A stretch of DNA of 64,000 bases, from positions 62,001 through 126,000 of the forward strand of contig NJBM01000010.1 in assembly GCA_005223045.1 (NCBI GenBank), in the 5' to 3' direction. The notes under the pieces were generated by a model that was not told the origin of the DNA, ran no database searches, and worked only from the letters and a program-made list of their open reading frames with translations. A program made the position numbers and the translations under genes. Origin of the DNA: Planctomycetes bacterium B3_Pla (lineage in GTDB: Bacteria; Planctomycetota; Phycisphaerae; Sedimentisphaerales; Anaerobacaceae). This document shows, one piece after another, positions 42,907 to 50,656 of the stretch; the stretch's first letter is position 1, and each line of letters begins with the position of its first letter.

Positions 42907-43653
42907 TCAGTAAGTAACCATACTTATATCCCGGTCGCGGTCTTTAGCGACTATTATGACCTTACCCGTTCTGTCAACAGCCACACTGTGCCCGCCGTAT
43001 GTCCGGCCCCTCCAGGGTCCTTTTGTTATCTCGCCGACAAGATTGGTCCCTACGACACAGGCCCCGGTTACCTTTGCCGTGTTGCTGATCGCCCGCTCAA
43101 GCTCTTTGCCGTGCTTCGGCCAGGCCTCTTCCGTAGCGGCGTATCCATACGGAACGAGCAGCAAGTCCGGCTTCAGGGCCGCGGCTTGTTTGAGGATTTT
43201 ATCTTCATGCGTGTCGGCACAGATCAACAGGCCGATCTTCCCGAATTTGGTTTCGGCCGCATTCACGCTCCGACCGGGCGTGTATGATGGGCTCATCAAT
43301 TCGGCCAACAGATTGATTTTGCGATGCTTGAGCACGATCTTTCCAGTGTTGTCGACCAGTACCGCCGAATCATACAAGTCTCGGCCTTCCTTTTCCGCTA
43401 AGCCGGCACAAAGATGGATATCAAAATCCCTGGCCAACTTGCAGAGGCGCTGCGAATCCGGCCCCGGAATCGGACATGCCCTCTCATGGGCGTCGGAATT
43501 GACCCAGCCGAGCAGGACAGTTTCCGGAAAGCAGGCAATGTCTGCCCCGGCGTCTTTCGCCTCGCGCATGGCATTTTCAATCCGGACGAGATTACCCCGG
43601 CGGTCGCCGTCAAGCGAGAATATCTGACACATTGCTGCTCTTACAGTCTTCAT
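42907..43653 (-). CDS. Carbon-nitrogen hydrolase (nitrilase superfamily)
   Basis: 248 residues, cytoplasmic, single domain. The catalytic triad is complete: Glu44 (FPET), Lys112 (HRKINLL) and Cys145 (LLICADTHED). These enzymes hydrolyse amides, nitriles or ureido compounds, or transfer acyl groups. The precise substrate is not evident; the aspartate after the cysteine is seen in amidase-type branches. It converges on the channel gene with a 10-base gap, so no terminator separates them. Start ATG at 43653, weak Shine-Dalgarno. Confidence 0.88.
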   Translation of the reverse strand: MKTVRAAMCQIFSLDGDRRGNLVRIENAMREAKDAGADIACFPETVLLGWVNSDAHERACPIPGPDSQRLCKLARDFDIHLCAGLAEKEGRDLYDSAVLVDNTGKIVLKHRKINLLAELMSPSYTPGRSVNAAETKFGKIGLLICADTHEDKILKQAAALKPDLLLVPYGYAATEEAWPKHGKELERAISNTAKVTGACVVGTNLVGEITKGPWRGRTYGGHSVAVDRTGKVIIVAKDRDRDISMVTY

Positions 43654-43701
43654 TTGTGCCGACCATTATAGGATTTACCGCCCCAGAGACAACGACAATG
43701 T

Positions 43702-43756
43702 TCGTCGTGCGTGATGCGCAATACGCAATACGCAATACGCATCACGCAATACGATA
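43702..43756. repeat. Largest intact copy of the CGTGCGTGATGCGCAATACG family
   Basis: TCGTCGTGCGTGATG then three CGCAATACG units and a reversed CATCACGCAATACGATA end. It is about 55 bases long and lies between two minus-strand genes. This copy shows most of the building blocks found in the other five places. Confidence 0.75.
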
Positions 43757-43802
43757 CAGGAGGAGTCGCCCCAAGAAAAATCAAAGGAAGTATAATGTCG
43801 AT

Positions 43803-44591
43803 TCACGGTATAGACACGTCATTGTTGGGCTTGAATCGCTTGTGCCATCTTAGTGTCCACAGGTCCTTCAGGTAGACTCTCTCTACGCGGCTGTCCACAA
43901 ATCCGATGTTAGTCGCTTTCTTGTGCCGGTCGACGCAGAAGCGCCCCATAAAGTATCCTTCGCCATGAGGATATCCGGGATATCCGCTCTCGCCGGTCAC
44001 GTCATCGGGCACGGCATCCCCTTCGAACGGCCAGGAGCCGACCCATACCGAATCGCCCAAGAGTGGAACATCGCCTCTGGTGTCGGAGTATTTCCTGAAG
44101 AAGTTTTCCTTTGGAAATGCCGGGGCGTAAATCGGATCGTCGGGCAGCAGCCACAAATTCAGCCCGTAACTGCCCTCTCCACCCATGAAACGCCACGAGA
44201 GATACGTCGAGCCGTAGAACGAATCGCCCGAGCGGTCCTGGCGTTTCGTGCTCGGACAAAATGCCACTCTCATCCCTCCCTCCAGGTGCTCGGCAGGATT
44301 GTCCTTATACGCCCTTTCGCTTAGATATGGCGCCAGTTGATGGAACCAGTACCGGCCGGGCTGATGAGTGAAGGGCATGGTCAGATCATCGTGATCGAGT
44401 GCGTAGAGATTCATAGCAAGGCACAACTGCCGCAGATTACTCTGGCAGGCCCTCGAACGCGCCTGCTCGCGTACACGGCTGAGTGCCGGCATCAATATCG
44501 CCAGCAACAGTGCAATGATGGCAATTACCACCAGAAGTTCTATCAGCGTAAAAGCTTTTCTGTTATCCACAATGACACCACGTTTTCTCAT
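43803..44591 (-). CDS. Type II secretion/type IV pilin-like pseudopilin (planctomycete type)
   Basis: About 262 residues. After a short basic leader the prepilin motif is [21 protein letters not shown], with cleavage expected before Phe and Glu at mature position 5. The hydrophobic helix is followed by [22 protein letters not shown], the typical planctomycete pseudopilin linker, and a beta-rich head. The C-terminal [12 protein letters not shown] segment is also typical. Exported and assembled by a PilD/GspE-type machinery that must be encoded elsewhere. ATG at 44591 gives a short leader; the frame is open to 44645. Planctomycetes encode many such proteins. Confidence 0.85.
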   Translation of the reverse strand: MRKRGVIVDNRKAFTLIELLVVIAIIALLLAILMPALSRVREQARSRACQSNLRQLCLAMNLYALDHDDLTMPFTHQPGRYWFHQLAPYLSERAYKDNPAEHLEGGMRVAFCPSTKRQDRSGDSFYGSTYLSWRFMGGEGSYGLNLWLLPDDPIYAPAFPKENFFRKYSDTRGDVPLLGDSVWVGSWPFEGDAVPDDVTGESGYPGYPHGEGYFMGRFCVDRHKKATNIGFVDSRVERVYLKDLWTLRWHKRFKPNNDVSIP

Positions 44592-44790
44592 GCAGCCGGT
44601 TACGGACCAAAACACAATCATACGCTTTTTGCAGCCGAAAATCAAGGCAAATGCTCGCTACACGAATGTCACAATGATTATTATAGGCTCACAATATTTA
44701 TTTTGCAAATTGACCATTGGATGTGAACCTGCCTGAGGCGATGCCGTATGAGTCTTTAAGATGGAAGTGATGAGTAATGAGGTGCTAACG

Positions 44791-44994
44791 ATGGCTTGCC
44801 AATGTGTACAACTTGGTTCAAAATGCGACACGGAGCTGCATACGCGGCATTTGTGCTATTTTATATCCCAGGGATTCAATCTCAGTGATGAACAGGAATA
44901 CAGGGCACTTGTCGAAAATGCCCGATACAGGTGCGATCATTGCGGCCGCACGGCAAAGAGCGACGCCAATCTGTGTGTTCCCGTTCCCCTGTAG
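44791..44994 (+). CDS. Small cysteine-rich zinc-ribbon-like protein
   Basis: 67 residues with six cysteines: CQC near the start, C12, C22, and a C-terminal C48-x2-C51 (RCDHCGRTAKSDANLC) with C62. The CxxCGRxAxxxxNLC end matches a recurring small-protein motif with a terminal proline-rich tail. Zinc binding is inferred. GAGGTG (44779-44784), 6 bases before ATG 44791, decides the start over the in-frame ATG at 44761. It is in a 500-base interval between a minus-strand pseudopilin and an esterase gene, alone on its strand. Function unknown. Confidence 0.7.
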   Translation: MACQCVQLGSKCDTELHTRHLCYFISQGFNLSDEQEYRALVENARYRCDHCGRTAKSDANLCVPVPL

Positions 44995-45070
44995 ATCGCG
45001 GTGGATTGTTAGCTCCTCCGCACTGCCTGCACACTGGTGCGACTTGATTTCGCGGACCTTGATTTGCCTG

Positions 45071-45099
45071 TTTCCATCGATCCTCTCTGGTAGTATAAT
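45071..45099 (+). promoter_or_regulatory. Putative promoter of the tandem hydrolase gene
   Basis: TTTCCA (45071-45076), 17-base spacer, TATAAT (45094-45099). The -10 is perfect, the -35 matches four of six positions. It is about 81 bases upstream of ATG 45180; GGAGG (45166-45170 region) is the ribosome binding site. Confidence 0.55.
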
Positions 45100-45179
45100 G
45101 CAGTCTCGAATACCGTGAGCGGCTGAGTATGTTGCTCGCCAAAACCGTGCACGTGCATGATTCCGTGGAGGATTAGACA

Positions 45180-47300
45180 ATGTTCGATTCTGCCGACAAT
45201 TCAAGAGCACCATCGAGGAAATTCGCAAATCAAAATGTACTGCATATCGGAGCCGTCAATGCCGTCATACTCGTGGCTGCCGTGCTTCTGTGCGCAGGCA
45301 TGGCTCCTGCCGGGGCTTCTTCGAAGAGCAGCTCACTCAAGCCCCTCAATCGATTTCCCCGGATGGTCCAGGAATATTTCGTCCAATCCGTGCGTCGGAT
45401 CGAGAACCGTACGAATCAGCGGCGAGCCGATCTCAAAACCAAGGCCGATGCCGAAGCTTACGTTCGCGGCGTTCGCGAGAAGATACAGCAGAGCTTCGGG
45501 CCCTGGCCCGAGAGGACCCCGCTCAAGCCCCGTATTACCGGCGTGATCGACCGGGATACGTACAAGGTCGAGAAGATAATCTTCGAGAGCCGCCCCAATT
45601 TCCTGGTGACCGCCAACCTCTACATCCCCAAAGGCCGGGCGTTTCCCCTGCCCGGCGTCGTTGGTACTTGCGGCCATTCATCAAATGGAAAAGCATCCGA
45701 GTTCTACCAATCCTTCTCACAGGGATTGGCCCGGCAGGGCTATGTTGTGCTGATCTACGACCCCATCGGGCAGGGCGAGCGTTTGCAGTACCCCGACGAG
45801 GACTTGAAATCGCGAGTCGGCGTTGGCGTCCGCGAGCACCTGTACGCAGGCAACCAGCAATTCCTCGTAGGCGAGTTCATCGGCTCGTGGCGGGCCTGGG
45901 ACGGCATGCGCGCCCTGGACTATCTGCTGAGCCGCGACGAAGTCGATCCGAAACACATAGGCGTCACCGGCAACTCCGGCGGCGGGACGATGACCACTTG
46001 GCTGTGCGGCGTCGAGCCTCGATGGACGATGGGCGCCCCGAGCTGTTTCGTGACAACTTTCCGCCGGAACATGGAAAACGAGCTTCCCGCCGATACCGAG
46101 CAATGCCCGCCGCGGGCGCTGGCTCTCGGACTGGACCACTCAGATTTTCTTGCCGCAATGGCGCCCAAACCGGTCATTGTTCTGGCAAAGGAAAAGGACT
46201 ACTTCGACGCCCGCGGCGCCGAGGAAGCTTACGCTCGGCTGGTCAATCTTTACCGGCTGCTGGGAGCAGAGCAGAACATCGATCTGTTCATCGGGCCAAG
46301 CTACCACGGCTACTCCCAGGAAAACCGCGAAGCTATGTACGGCTTCTTCAACCGCGCCACCGGCATATCCGAGGCCAAGAGCGAGCCGGAACTGGTTCTT
46401 GAGAAAGACGAAACGTTGTATTGTGCGCCGCGCGGGCAGGTCTGCGAGCTGGATTCGGCGCCGGTTTTTTCGTTCACAAAGACGGCGTCCGAGAAGCTCG
46501 CCAAAAAGCGTCGCAGAAATATCCCCGCGCCAATGCTCAAACGGCGTATCGCGCAGGTGCTGGGACTCAGGGGACCGGCCGCGTTGCAGTCCAAGGAGCC
46601 TCCGGAATACCGCATTATGCGTAATTGGCGTTCGCGCGGATTTCCCAAGCCGCGTTGGACCACGTATCTCGTCCGGACCGAACCGGGCATTCATGCCGTG
46701 GTGTACCGCCTTTCCGACGAGCAGCTCCTGTCGCGACCGCCGAAGGGGCAGAAGCGAGCGATCCTGTACGTTGCGCACCAGTCCAGTGACGCCGAGCTGC
46801 GCAGCGAGCCGCTCATCAAGGAACTGCTCGAAGCAGAACCCGACTCGGCGTTCTACACATGCGATGTGCGGGGCGTCGGGGAATCACAGCCGGACACGTG
46901 CGGCGAGAATTCGTACCTCAGCGCTTACGGCAGCGATTACTTCTATGCGATTCACTCGATCATGTTGGGCAGGCCCTACGCCGGGCAAAGAACCCGCGAC
47001 ATTCTCCGGGTCCTCCAATGGCTAAAAAGCCACGGCCACGAGGAAGTCCACTTAGTCGCTAGAGGATGGGGCGCGATCCCGGCAACATTCGCCGCCGTCC
47101 TCTCGGACCAGGTCAAGCAGGTCACGCTGAAAAACGCCCTGACGTCGTATTCCGATATCGCCGAGTCCGAGACTTACTCCTGGCCCCTCTCGGCCTTGGT
47201 ACCGAACATCCTAAAGTCATTCGACCTGCCCGACTGCTACAAGGCTCTGGATGACAAGAACCTAAAGCAAATCGACCCCCGGGGCCCCGACGGCCCGTAG
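45180..47300 (+). CDS. Exported tandem alpha/beta hydrolase (acetyl-xylan-esterase-like)
   Basis: 706 residues with a hydrophobic N-terminal export segment (about 27-46). The first hydrolase domain (about 90-400) has GTCGHSSNGK, YDPIGQGER and the nucleophile elbow GNSGGG with Ser266, plus a conserved GPSYHGY histidine near its end; this resembles carbohydrate esterases of the acetyl-xylan-esterase/dienelactone-hydrolase type. A second, related domain (about 515-700) has CDVRGVGES but its elbow reads ARGWGA with no serine, so it is probably non-catalytic. It would remove acyl groups from plant-type polysaccharides outside the cytoplasm. Single gene behind its own promoter; ends at a repeat-rich spacer. 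Confidence 0.82.
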   Translation: MFDSADNSRAPSRKFANQNVLHIGAVNAVILVAAVLLCAGMAPAGASSKSSSLKPLNRFPRMVQEYFVQSVRRIENRTNQRRADLKTKADAEAYVRGVREKIQQSFGPWPERTPLKPRITGVIDRDTYKVEKIIFESRPNFLVTANLYIPKGRAFPLPGVVGTCGHSSNGKASEFYQSFSQGLARQGYVVLIYDPIGQGERLQYPDEDLKSRVGVGVREHLYAGNQQFLVGEFIGSWRAWDGMRALDYLLSRDEVDPKHIGVTGNSGGGTMTTWLCGVEPRWTMGAPSCFVTTFRRNMENELPADTEQCPPRALALGLDHSDFLAAMAPKPVIVLAKEKDYFDARGAEEAYARLVNLYRLLGAEQNIDLFIGPSYHGYSQENREAMYGFFNRATGISEAKSEPELVLEKDETLYCAPRGQVCELDSAPVFSFTKTASEKLAKKRRRNIPAPMLKRRIAQVLGLRGPAALQSKEPPEYRIMRNWRSRGFPKPRWTTYLVRTEPGIHAVVYRLSDEQLLSRPPKGQKRAILYVAHQSSDAELRSEPLIKELLEAEPDSAFYTCDVRGVGESQPDTCGENSYLSAYGSDYFYAIHSIMLGRPYAGQRTRDILRVLQWLKSHGHEEVHLVARGWGAIPATFAAVLSDQVKQVTLKNALTSYSDIAESETYSWPLSALVPNILKSFDLPDCYKALDDKNLKQIDPRGPDGP

Positions 47301-47310
47301 CAGTATCGAG

Positions 47311-47730
47311 ATTGGCTTTGTTTTTCAAATTCCATTTCGCAATACGCAGTACGCAGCACGAGACAATTGGCTTTGTTTCGTCGACGCCTTGAGGTCGGCT
47401 TATTCTCATAACTCCTTTCTATATAAATTGTTACGCCCACCTTGGCCGTTCGGAAATTGGCTTTGTTTTGCACAATTGTCCTCCGACAAGTGTGCTTCGG
47501 ATGCTTCTCGGAAATTGGGTTTGATTGGGTTTGTTTTTTCGTTGTCTCTAACTGAGAGAATCTCTATACACCATTGTTATTACTTGCTTTGCGCCAATTT
47601 ACCCCTCGGCAAATTGGCTTTGTTTTTTCAAATCGTGCTCTTTCAATCGCGCTCTGCGCCATACGCCGTACGACATACGATATACGATATACGAAATACT
47701 ACATACGAAATTGGGTTTGTTTTTTCAAAT
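47311..47730. repeat. Array of spaced AAATTGG(C/G)TTTGTTTT repeats
   Basis: At least six copies in one direction: 47311-47329, 47365-47379, 47454-47470, 47512-47540 (a doubled copy), 47611-47631 and 47708-47729. Start-to-start distances are roughly 55 to 100 bases. The stretches between copies are unrelated to each other, apart from two ATACG-type repeats (47337-47360, 47656-47707). Read on the minus strand the copies give recurring N-K-A-N-F text in open frames that are not real genes. Too irregular for CRISPR. Confidence 0.7.
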
Positions 47731-48097
47731 GGCTCTTAGCCACAAAGCCACCAAGCATGTTCTGAGCAGAGTCGAAGGGGCACAAAGTTACCCTTCTACA
47801 TTCGACATTCCTTGTTCAGTATTGGATATTCAAATCCTCCACACTCTCTGATTTCCCGTTGTCCTGGTTTCCTGGCCCCCTGTTTTCTGTCTCCTGTTTT
47901 CTGTATTATCCCTCTCCCCTTTGCCTTTTGCCTTTTTACTTTATCACTATCCGCTACTGCTATGTAGTTAGATACATATAATACTACACTCCATGTTGTA
48001 TTACAAATAAATTCTTTGAAATATAGGAAATTATATTAGACACTGATTAACGCCGATAGACACGGATTTTTGAGTAGATTAGAGATTTGCCACGTAA
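47731..48097. other. Gene-free, pyrimidine-rich spacer
   Basis: No gene. The plus strand is rich in CCTGTTTTCTG and TTTGCCTTTTGCC type low-complexity text (about 47868-47942), then AT-rich sequence. Fragments such as CACAAAGCCACCAAG (47741-47755) and the GCAGAGTCGAAGGGGC part resemble other dispersed repeats in the window. It separates the convergent hydrolase and metallopeptidase genes. Confidence 0.5.
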
Positions 48098-48115
48098 GGT
48101 GCGATATTTCGCACC
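48098..48115. repeat. GGTGCGATATTTCGCACC palindrome
   Basis: 18-base near-perfect palindrome. Related copies at 49077-49094 and 57082-57099. This copy lies just outside the 3' end of the metallopeptidase gene; the 49077 copy spans its 5' end. Confidence 0.7.
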
Positions 48116-48121
48116 ATGATC

Positions 48122-49093
48122 CTATGCCCCGATCCGGTGTAAACACGAAAAGTAGAATGTCCCCTTTTTACCCTTTGTGATTTGGAACAAATGCCGATAC
48201 CACTGCGGCTCAATGAGTTGATAAGGTCCGATGTTTCTTTCAAACGCCTCCAGGCCTGAGGGTGTTTTGACACATGCAATGAATGCTTCCCGGTATTTTC
48301 CTTGCTCACCTTCTAACAGGAAATGCACCAGGCTAAACCAATGAATGTAATACAGGTTAACATGCTTGTTCATTACAAGCGGCTTTTCATCGTTGACTAT
48401 ACTTTTAATACTAACGATCTTTTTATCGGCCTTGTCACGTGACAAATCTCCACTTAAGCCAAGTGAGCTTAGCCACCAGATAGGGTAGGTATTCCGATCA
48501 ATGACTCCCAACGTCATTTTTCCATCGGCCATCCTGGTTGTGGAAAAATAGCAGGCTATCCCTTCTTCGGCCCATTGGGGCAAGTTAAATTGTGATACTT
48601 CATTATTCAATTGATGCGTGGCTTCATGCACCATCCAATGATGGGATTTGTTTTCACTCTCCGCTTCGATATATTGATGGCAATAAGGTTCAGTGTAAAA
48701 AGCTTCCGCCCACCCCGATAAGGGATTGGCTCGCTTGAATTCTTTTCGTGACGAATAAATCTTCAGCAGCAGTTTCTTATCGGTAGATCCGGCCTTAACA
48801 TCCCAGAAGGCGGTATAGGCTTGCCAAAGTGTTTCAGCCTTGCTGAGTGCATCCTGGGTATCTTCAATAGAAGCATTGCTAAATGCGATATAATGTTCTG
48901 ATTCCAGCTTATGTGCAGGCGTCCAGTGTGTGTACCAAAAGTATCCGCAAAACACCAGAGCAGCGATCAGCACGTCAATCAGCAATCGCTTTTTGTCGCT
49001 ACGATTCGCAGGGATCAAGATATTGAGTAAACGTTTATTCAAACCGATTTCCAAACTCCCGGTAGGTAGTAGGTAGGGTGCGATGAATCGCAC
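48122..49093 (-). CDS. DUF1570-like zinc metallopeptidase, membrane-anchored
   Basis: Up to 323 residues. One membrane helix (about 36-56), then a peptidase-MA-like domain with HEATH (about 153-157) and the downstream WAEEGIACYF helix that gives the third zinc ligand, so a gluzincin-type active site. Target unknown. The two ends are suspicious: the first codons (GTG start) lie inside a GGTGCGATTCATCGCACC palindrome, so a downstream TTG at 49042 may be the real start; the last 13 residues (GTFYFSCLHRIGA) look like repeat-derived sequence and the second palindrome follows. The gene is thus framed by a pair of the same repeat. Confidence 0.7.
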   Translation of the reverse strand: MRFIAPYLLPTGSLEIGLNKRLLNILIPANRSDKKRLLIDVLIAALVFCGYFWYTHWTPAHKLESEHYIAFSNASIEDTQDALSKAETLWQAYTAFWDVKAGSTDKKLLLKIYSSRKEFKRANPLSGWAEAFYTEPYCHQYIEAESENKSHHWMVHEATHQLNNEVSQFNLPQWAEEGIACYFSTTRMADGKMTLGVIDRNTYPIWWLSSLGLSGDLSRDKADKKIVSIKSIVNDEKPLVMNKHVNLYYIHWFSLVHFLLEGEQGKYREAFIACVKTPSGLEAFERNIGPYQLIEPQWYRHLFQITKGKKGTFYFSCLHRIGA

Positions 49094-49094
49094 C
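49077..49094. repeat. GGTGCGATGAATCGCACC palindrome
   Basis: Second copy of the family, overlapping the first codons of the minus-strand metallopeptidase frame. Preceded by GTAGGTAGTAGGTA, a short tandem repeat at 49062-49075. Confidence 0.7.
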
Positions 49095-49169
49095 GGTTAT
49101 GTGGGACCATTCGCAACTCTATCCCAGCCGAAATCAGCATTCCATTTAATAGCATTTAATAGGGATGGC

Positions 49170-49288
49170 GGGACTGTTGAAAAAGTTAGCCAATCATGTT
49201 TTGAGCTGATCATATTACGCATTCCTGTTCGACAAATGAGGGTGCTTGCCCCTGCTATATTATGATTCCGAGGTTTTTCAACAGTCCC
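49170..49288. mobile_element. 119-bp MITE with 15-bp terminal inverted repeats
   Basis: Perfect ends GGGACTGTTGAAAAA (49170-49184) and TTTTTCAACAGTCCC (49274-49288). Both sides carry the same 5-base direct repeat ATGGC (49165-49169 and 49289-49293), the expected target-site duplication. The 89-base interior has no coding capacity. No transposase with these ends is in the window, so it is a non-autonomous element mobilised by an insertion sequence elsewhere; the family cannot be named from the ends alone. It lies between two minus-strand genes and disrupts neither. Confidence 0.9.
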
Positions 49289-49332
49289 ATGGCCACCGGT
49301 TTTGGTGACCGTTCTAGTTTTGTTAGATTGCC

Positions 49333-50406
49333 TTAGACATGTGTGTCCTGCTTCTTTGCTCGCAAGAGCTGCCACACGATAACCGCTCCAAGAATGATGG
49401 TCACTGAGAAGATCAGTAACGTCAACACAGGCAGCGCGGGACCGACTTTTTCCGAGGTACGTGTACTTTCGTCAGGTATCGGGGAACCAGAACTCGTCTC
49501 AGCAGAGGCTTCTTCCAGGATGGGAGTACCCGTAGCTTTCCGCTGATCAGAGGCGTCATTAGCTAATGCTCCATCTATGTCTTGCAGAGTTTCGTCCGGA
49601 TACTCATGCATCTCTGATAGCATGTCGCTATCAACTTCTTCTCTGATACTCTTTAAGGCCGCTTGACCGTTACGATACAAAGCTGCAGAACCACCGTAGT
49701 CCTTCATCAGTTTAACAATGCGGTCCACACGCTTTTTGACAGGCCAGGGGGCATGCCGCAACTGGCTCATCATAAAAGCTCCGGCTGCTATGGTGATATA
49801 ATCTATCTCGGCCTTTTCCAGCTCAATATTCGGGATCCGCTCAGGGTCCGCGTACCATCCAAGCAGACGCCTGCAATGATATTCAGCAGCATCGAGGTCA
49901 CCTTCATCTATGCAAATTGTCTGATACTCGTGCTCGATCCTGGCCCGGAGCAGGGAGGACTTATCCTTTGCCTTGGCCGCTATGTTATCAAGTATTCTTC
50001 TTGCTTCTTGAGGATTTGATCGTCGTACATGTCCGGAGATGCTAAACTGCGCTTTAATCCAGGTCGGTGAACCTTCGACTGCGGTGGCAACCGCCTTCTG
50101 TAACCACACGAGCGCCTTCTCCGGGTCAGGATAAATTTCGAGTTCCGGTCTTTCCACACTGGTGAATAGTGCAGCAATCTCGAGCATCGCTTCGGCCACC
50201 CGAGGGTCATCCGCATGTTTAGTGATCAACTTATCATAAGCCTCGACAAGCGAGTCCCTGCCCACCTGAGCCACATTCTGCGTTCGCAGATATTGTAGCT
50301 GGGTGTCAAAGGAAGCATCCTGGCTCAGCAATTGTGATGCCGGAAGCACGATCATTCCCAGCATCACAATCATTCTTAGCCTAATTGATGAACAATCAAG
50401 TTTCAT
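49333..50406 (-). CDS. Exported TPR-like protein with C-terminal membrane anchor
   Basis: 357 residues. N-terminal signal or anchor (about 10-28), helical repeats at about 40-250 with tetratricopeptide-like spacing (EKALVWLQKAVATAVEG, GDLDAAEYHCRRLLGWY), a low-complexity Ser/Thr/Glu linker (about 270-320), and a C-terminal membrane helix (about 325-348) with a basic end. The layout resembles the HEAT-repeat protein at 9664: repeats, linker, anchor. No family was recognised. It may be an envelope scaffold. A 12-bp hairpin lies upstream. Confidence 0.7.
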   Translation of the reverse strand: MKLDCSSIRLRMIVMLGMIVLPASQLLSQDASFDTQLQYLRTQNVAQVGRDSLVEAYDKLITKHADDPRVAEAMLEIAALFTSVERPELEIYPDPEKALVWLQKAVATAVEGSPTWIKAQFSISGHVRRSNPQEARRILDNIAAKAKDKSSLLRARIEHEYQTICIDEGDLDAAEYHCRRLLGWYADPERIPNIELEKAEIDYITIAAGAFMMSQLRHAPWPVKKRVDRIVKLMKDYGGSAALYRNGQAALKSIREEVDSDMLSEMHEYPDETLQDIDGALANDASDQRKATGTPILEEASAETSSGSPIPDESTRTSEKVGPALPVLTLLIFSVTIILGAVIVWQLLRAKKQDTHV

Positions 50407-50443
50407 CTATAGGGGCTTTCATTTCACTCAGCAGTTGAGATTT

Positions 50444-50474
50444 AATAGGGACAGATTCTCTGTCCCTATTTTTC
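50444..50474. terminator. Strong hairpin, terminator-like
   Basis: AATAGGGACAGA (50444-50455) pairs perfectly with TCTGTCCCTATT (50459-50470) around a TTC loop, followed by TTTCTG on the plus strand. It lies between two minus-strand genes. The T-run is better on the plus strand, so for the minus-strand oxidoreductase upstream it is at best an imperfect terminator; it could also be a dispersed palindromic repeat. Confidence 0.55.
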
Positions 50475-50656
50475 TGTTTGCATACTTTCACTTTACACAT
50501 TTATCGGCTATTTTCAAAGCCGATATAGGTTAGTCAACTCATTCCTGGCCAGGAGTTTGCAGAACCGCACGTATGACGGGCGCCGAGCACACTGCCTTGC
50601 CTTCGCAGGCGGGTGAGGTGGCACAGCACATCTTTTTCTATCGGCTTTCGCCGGTT

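Noticed and set aside
44761-44790. Upstream ATG for the small zinc protein
   Set aside because: The GAGGTG before 44791 is correctly spaced for that ATG, and it would lie inside the longer version's coding sequence.
47237-47473. Minus-strand open frame with recurring N-K-A-N-F type peptides
   Set aside because: It is produced by the AAATTGGCTTTGTTTT repeat array read backwards; no ribosome binding site, overlaps the end of a real gene and has no domain.
47311-47730. CRISPR array
   Set aside because: Repeats are only 15-20 bases with variable ends, spacing is 55-100 bases and irregular, and there are no cas genes.
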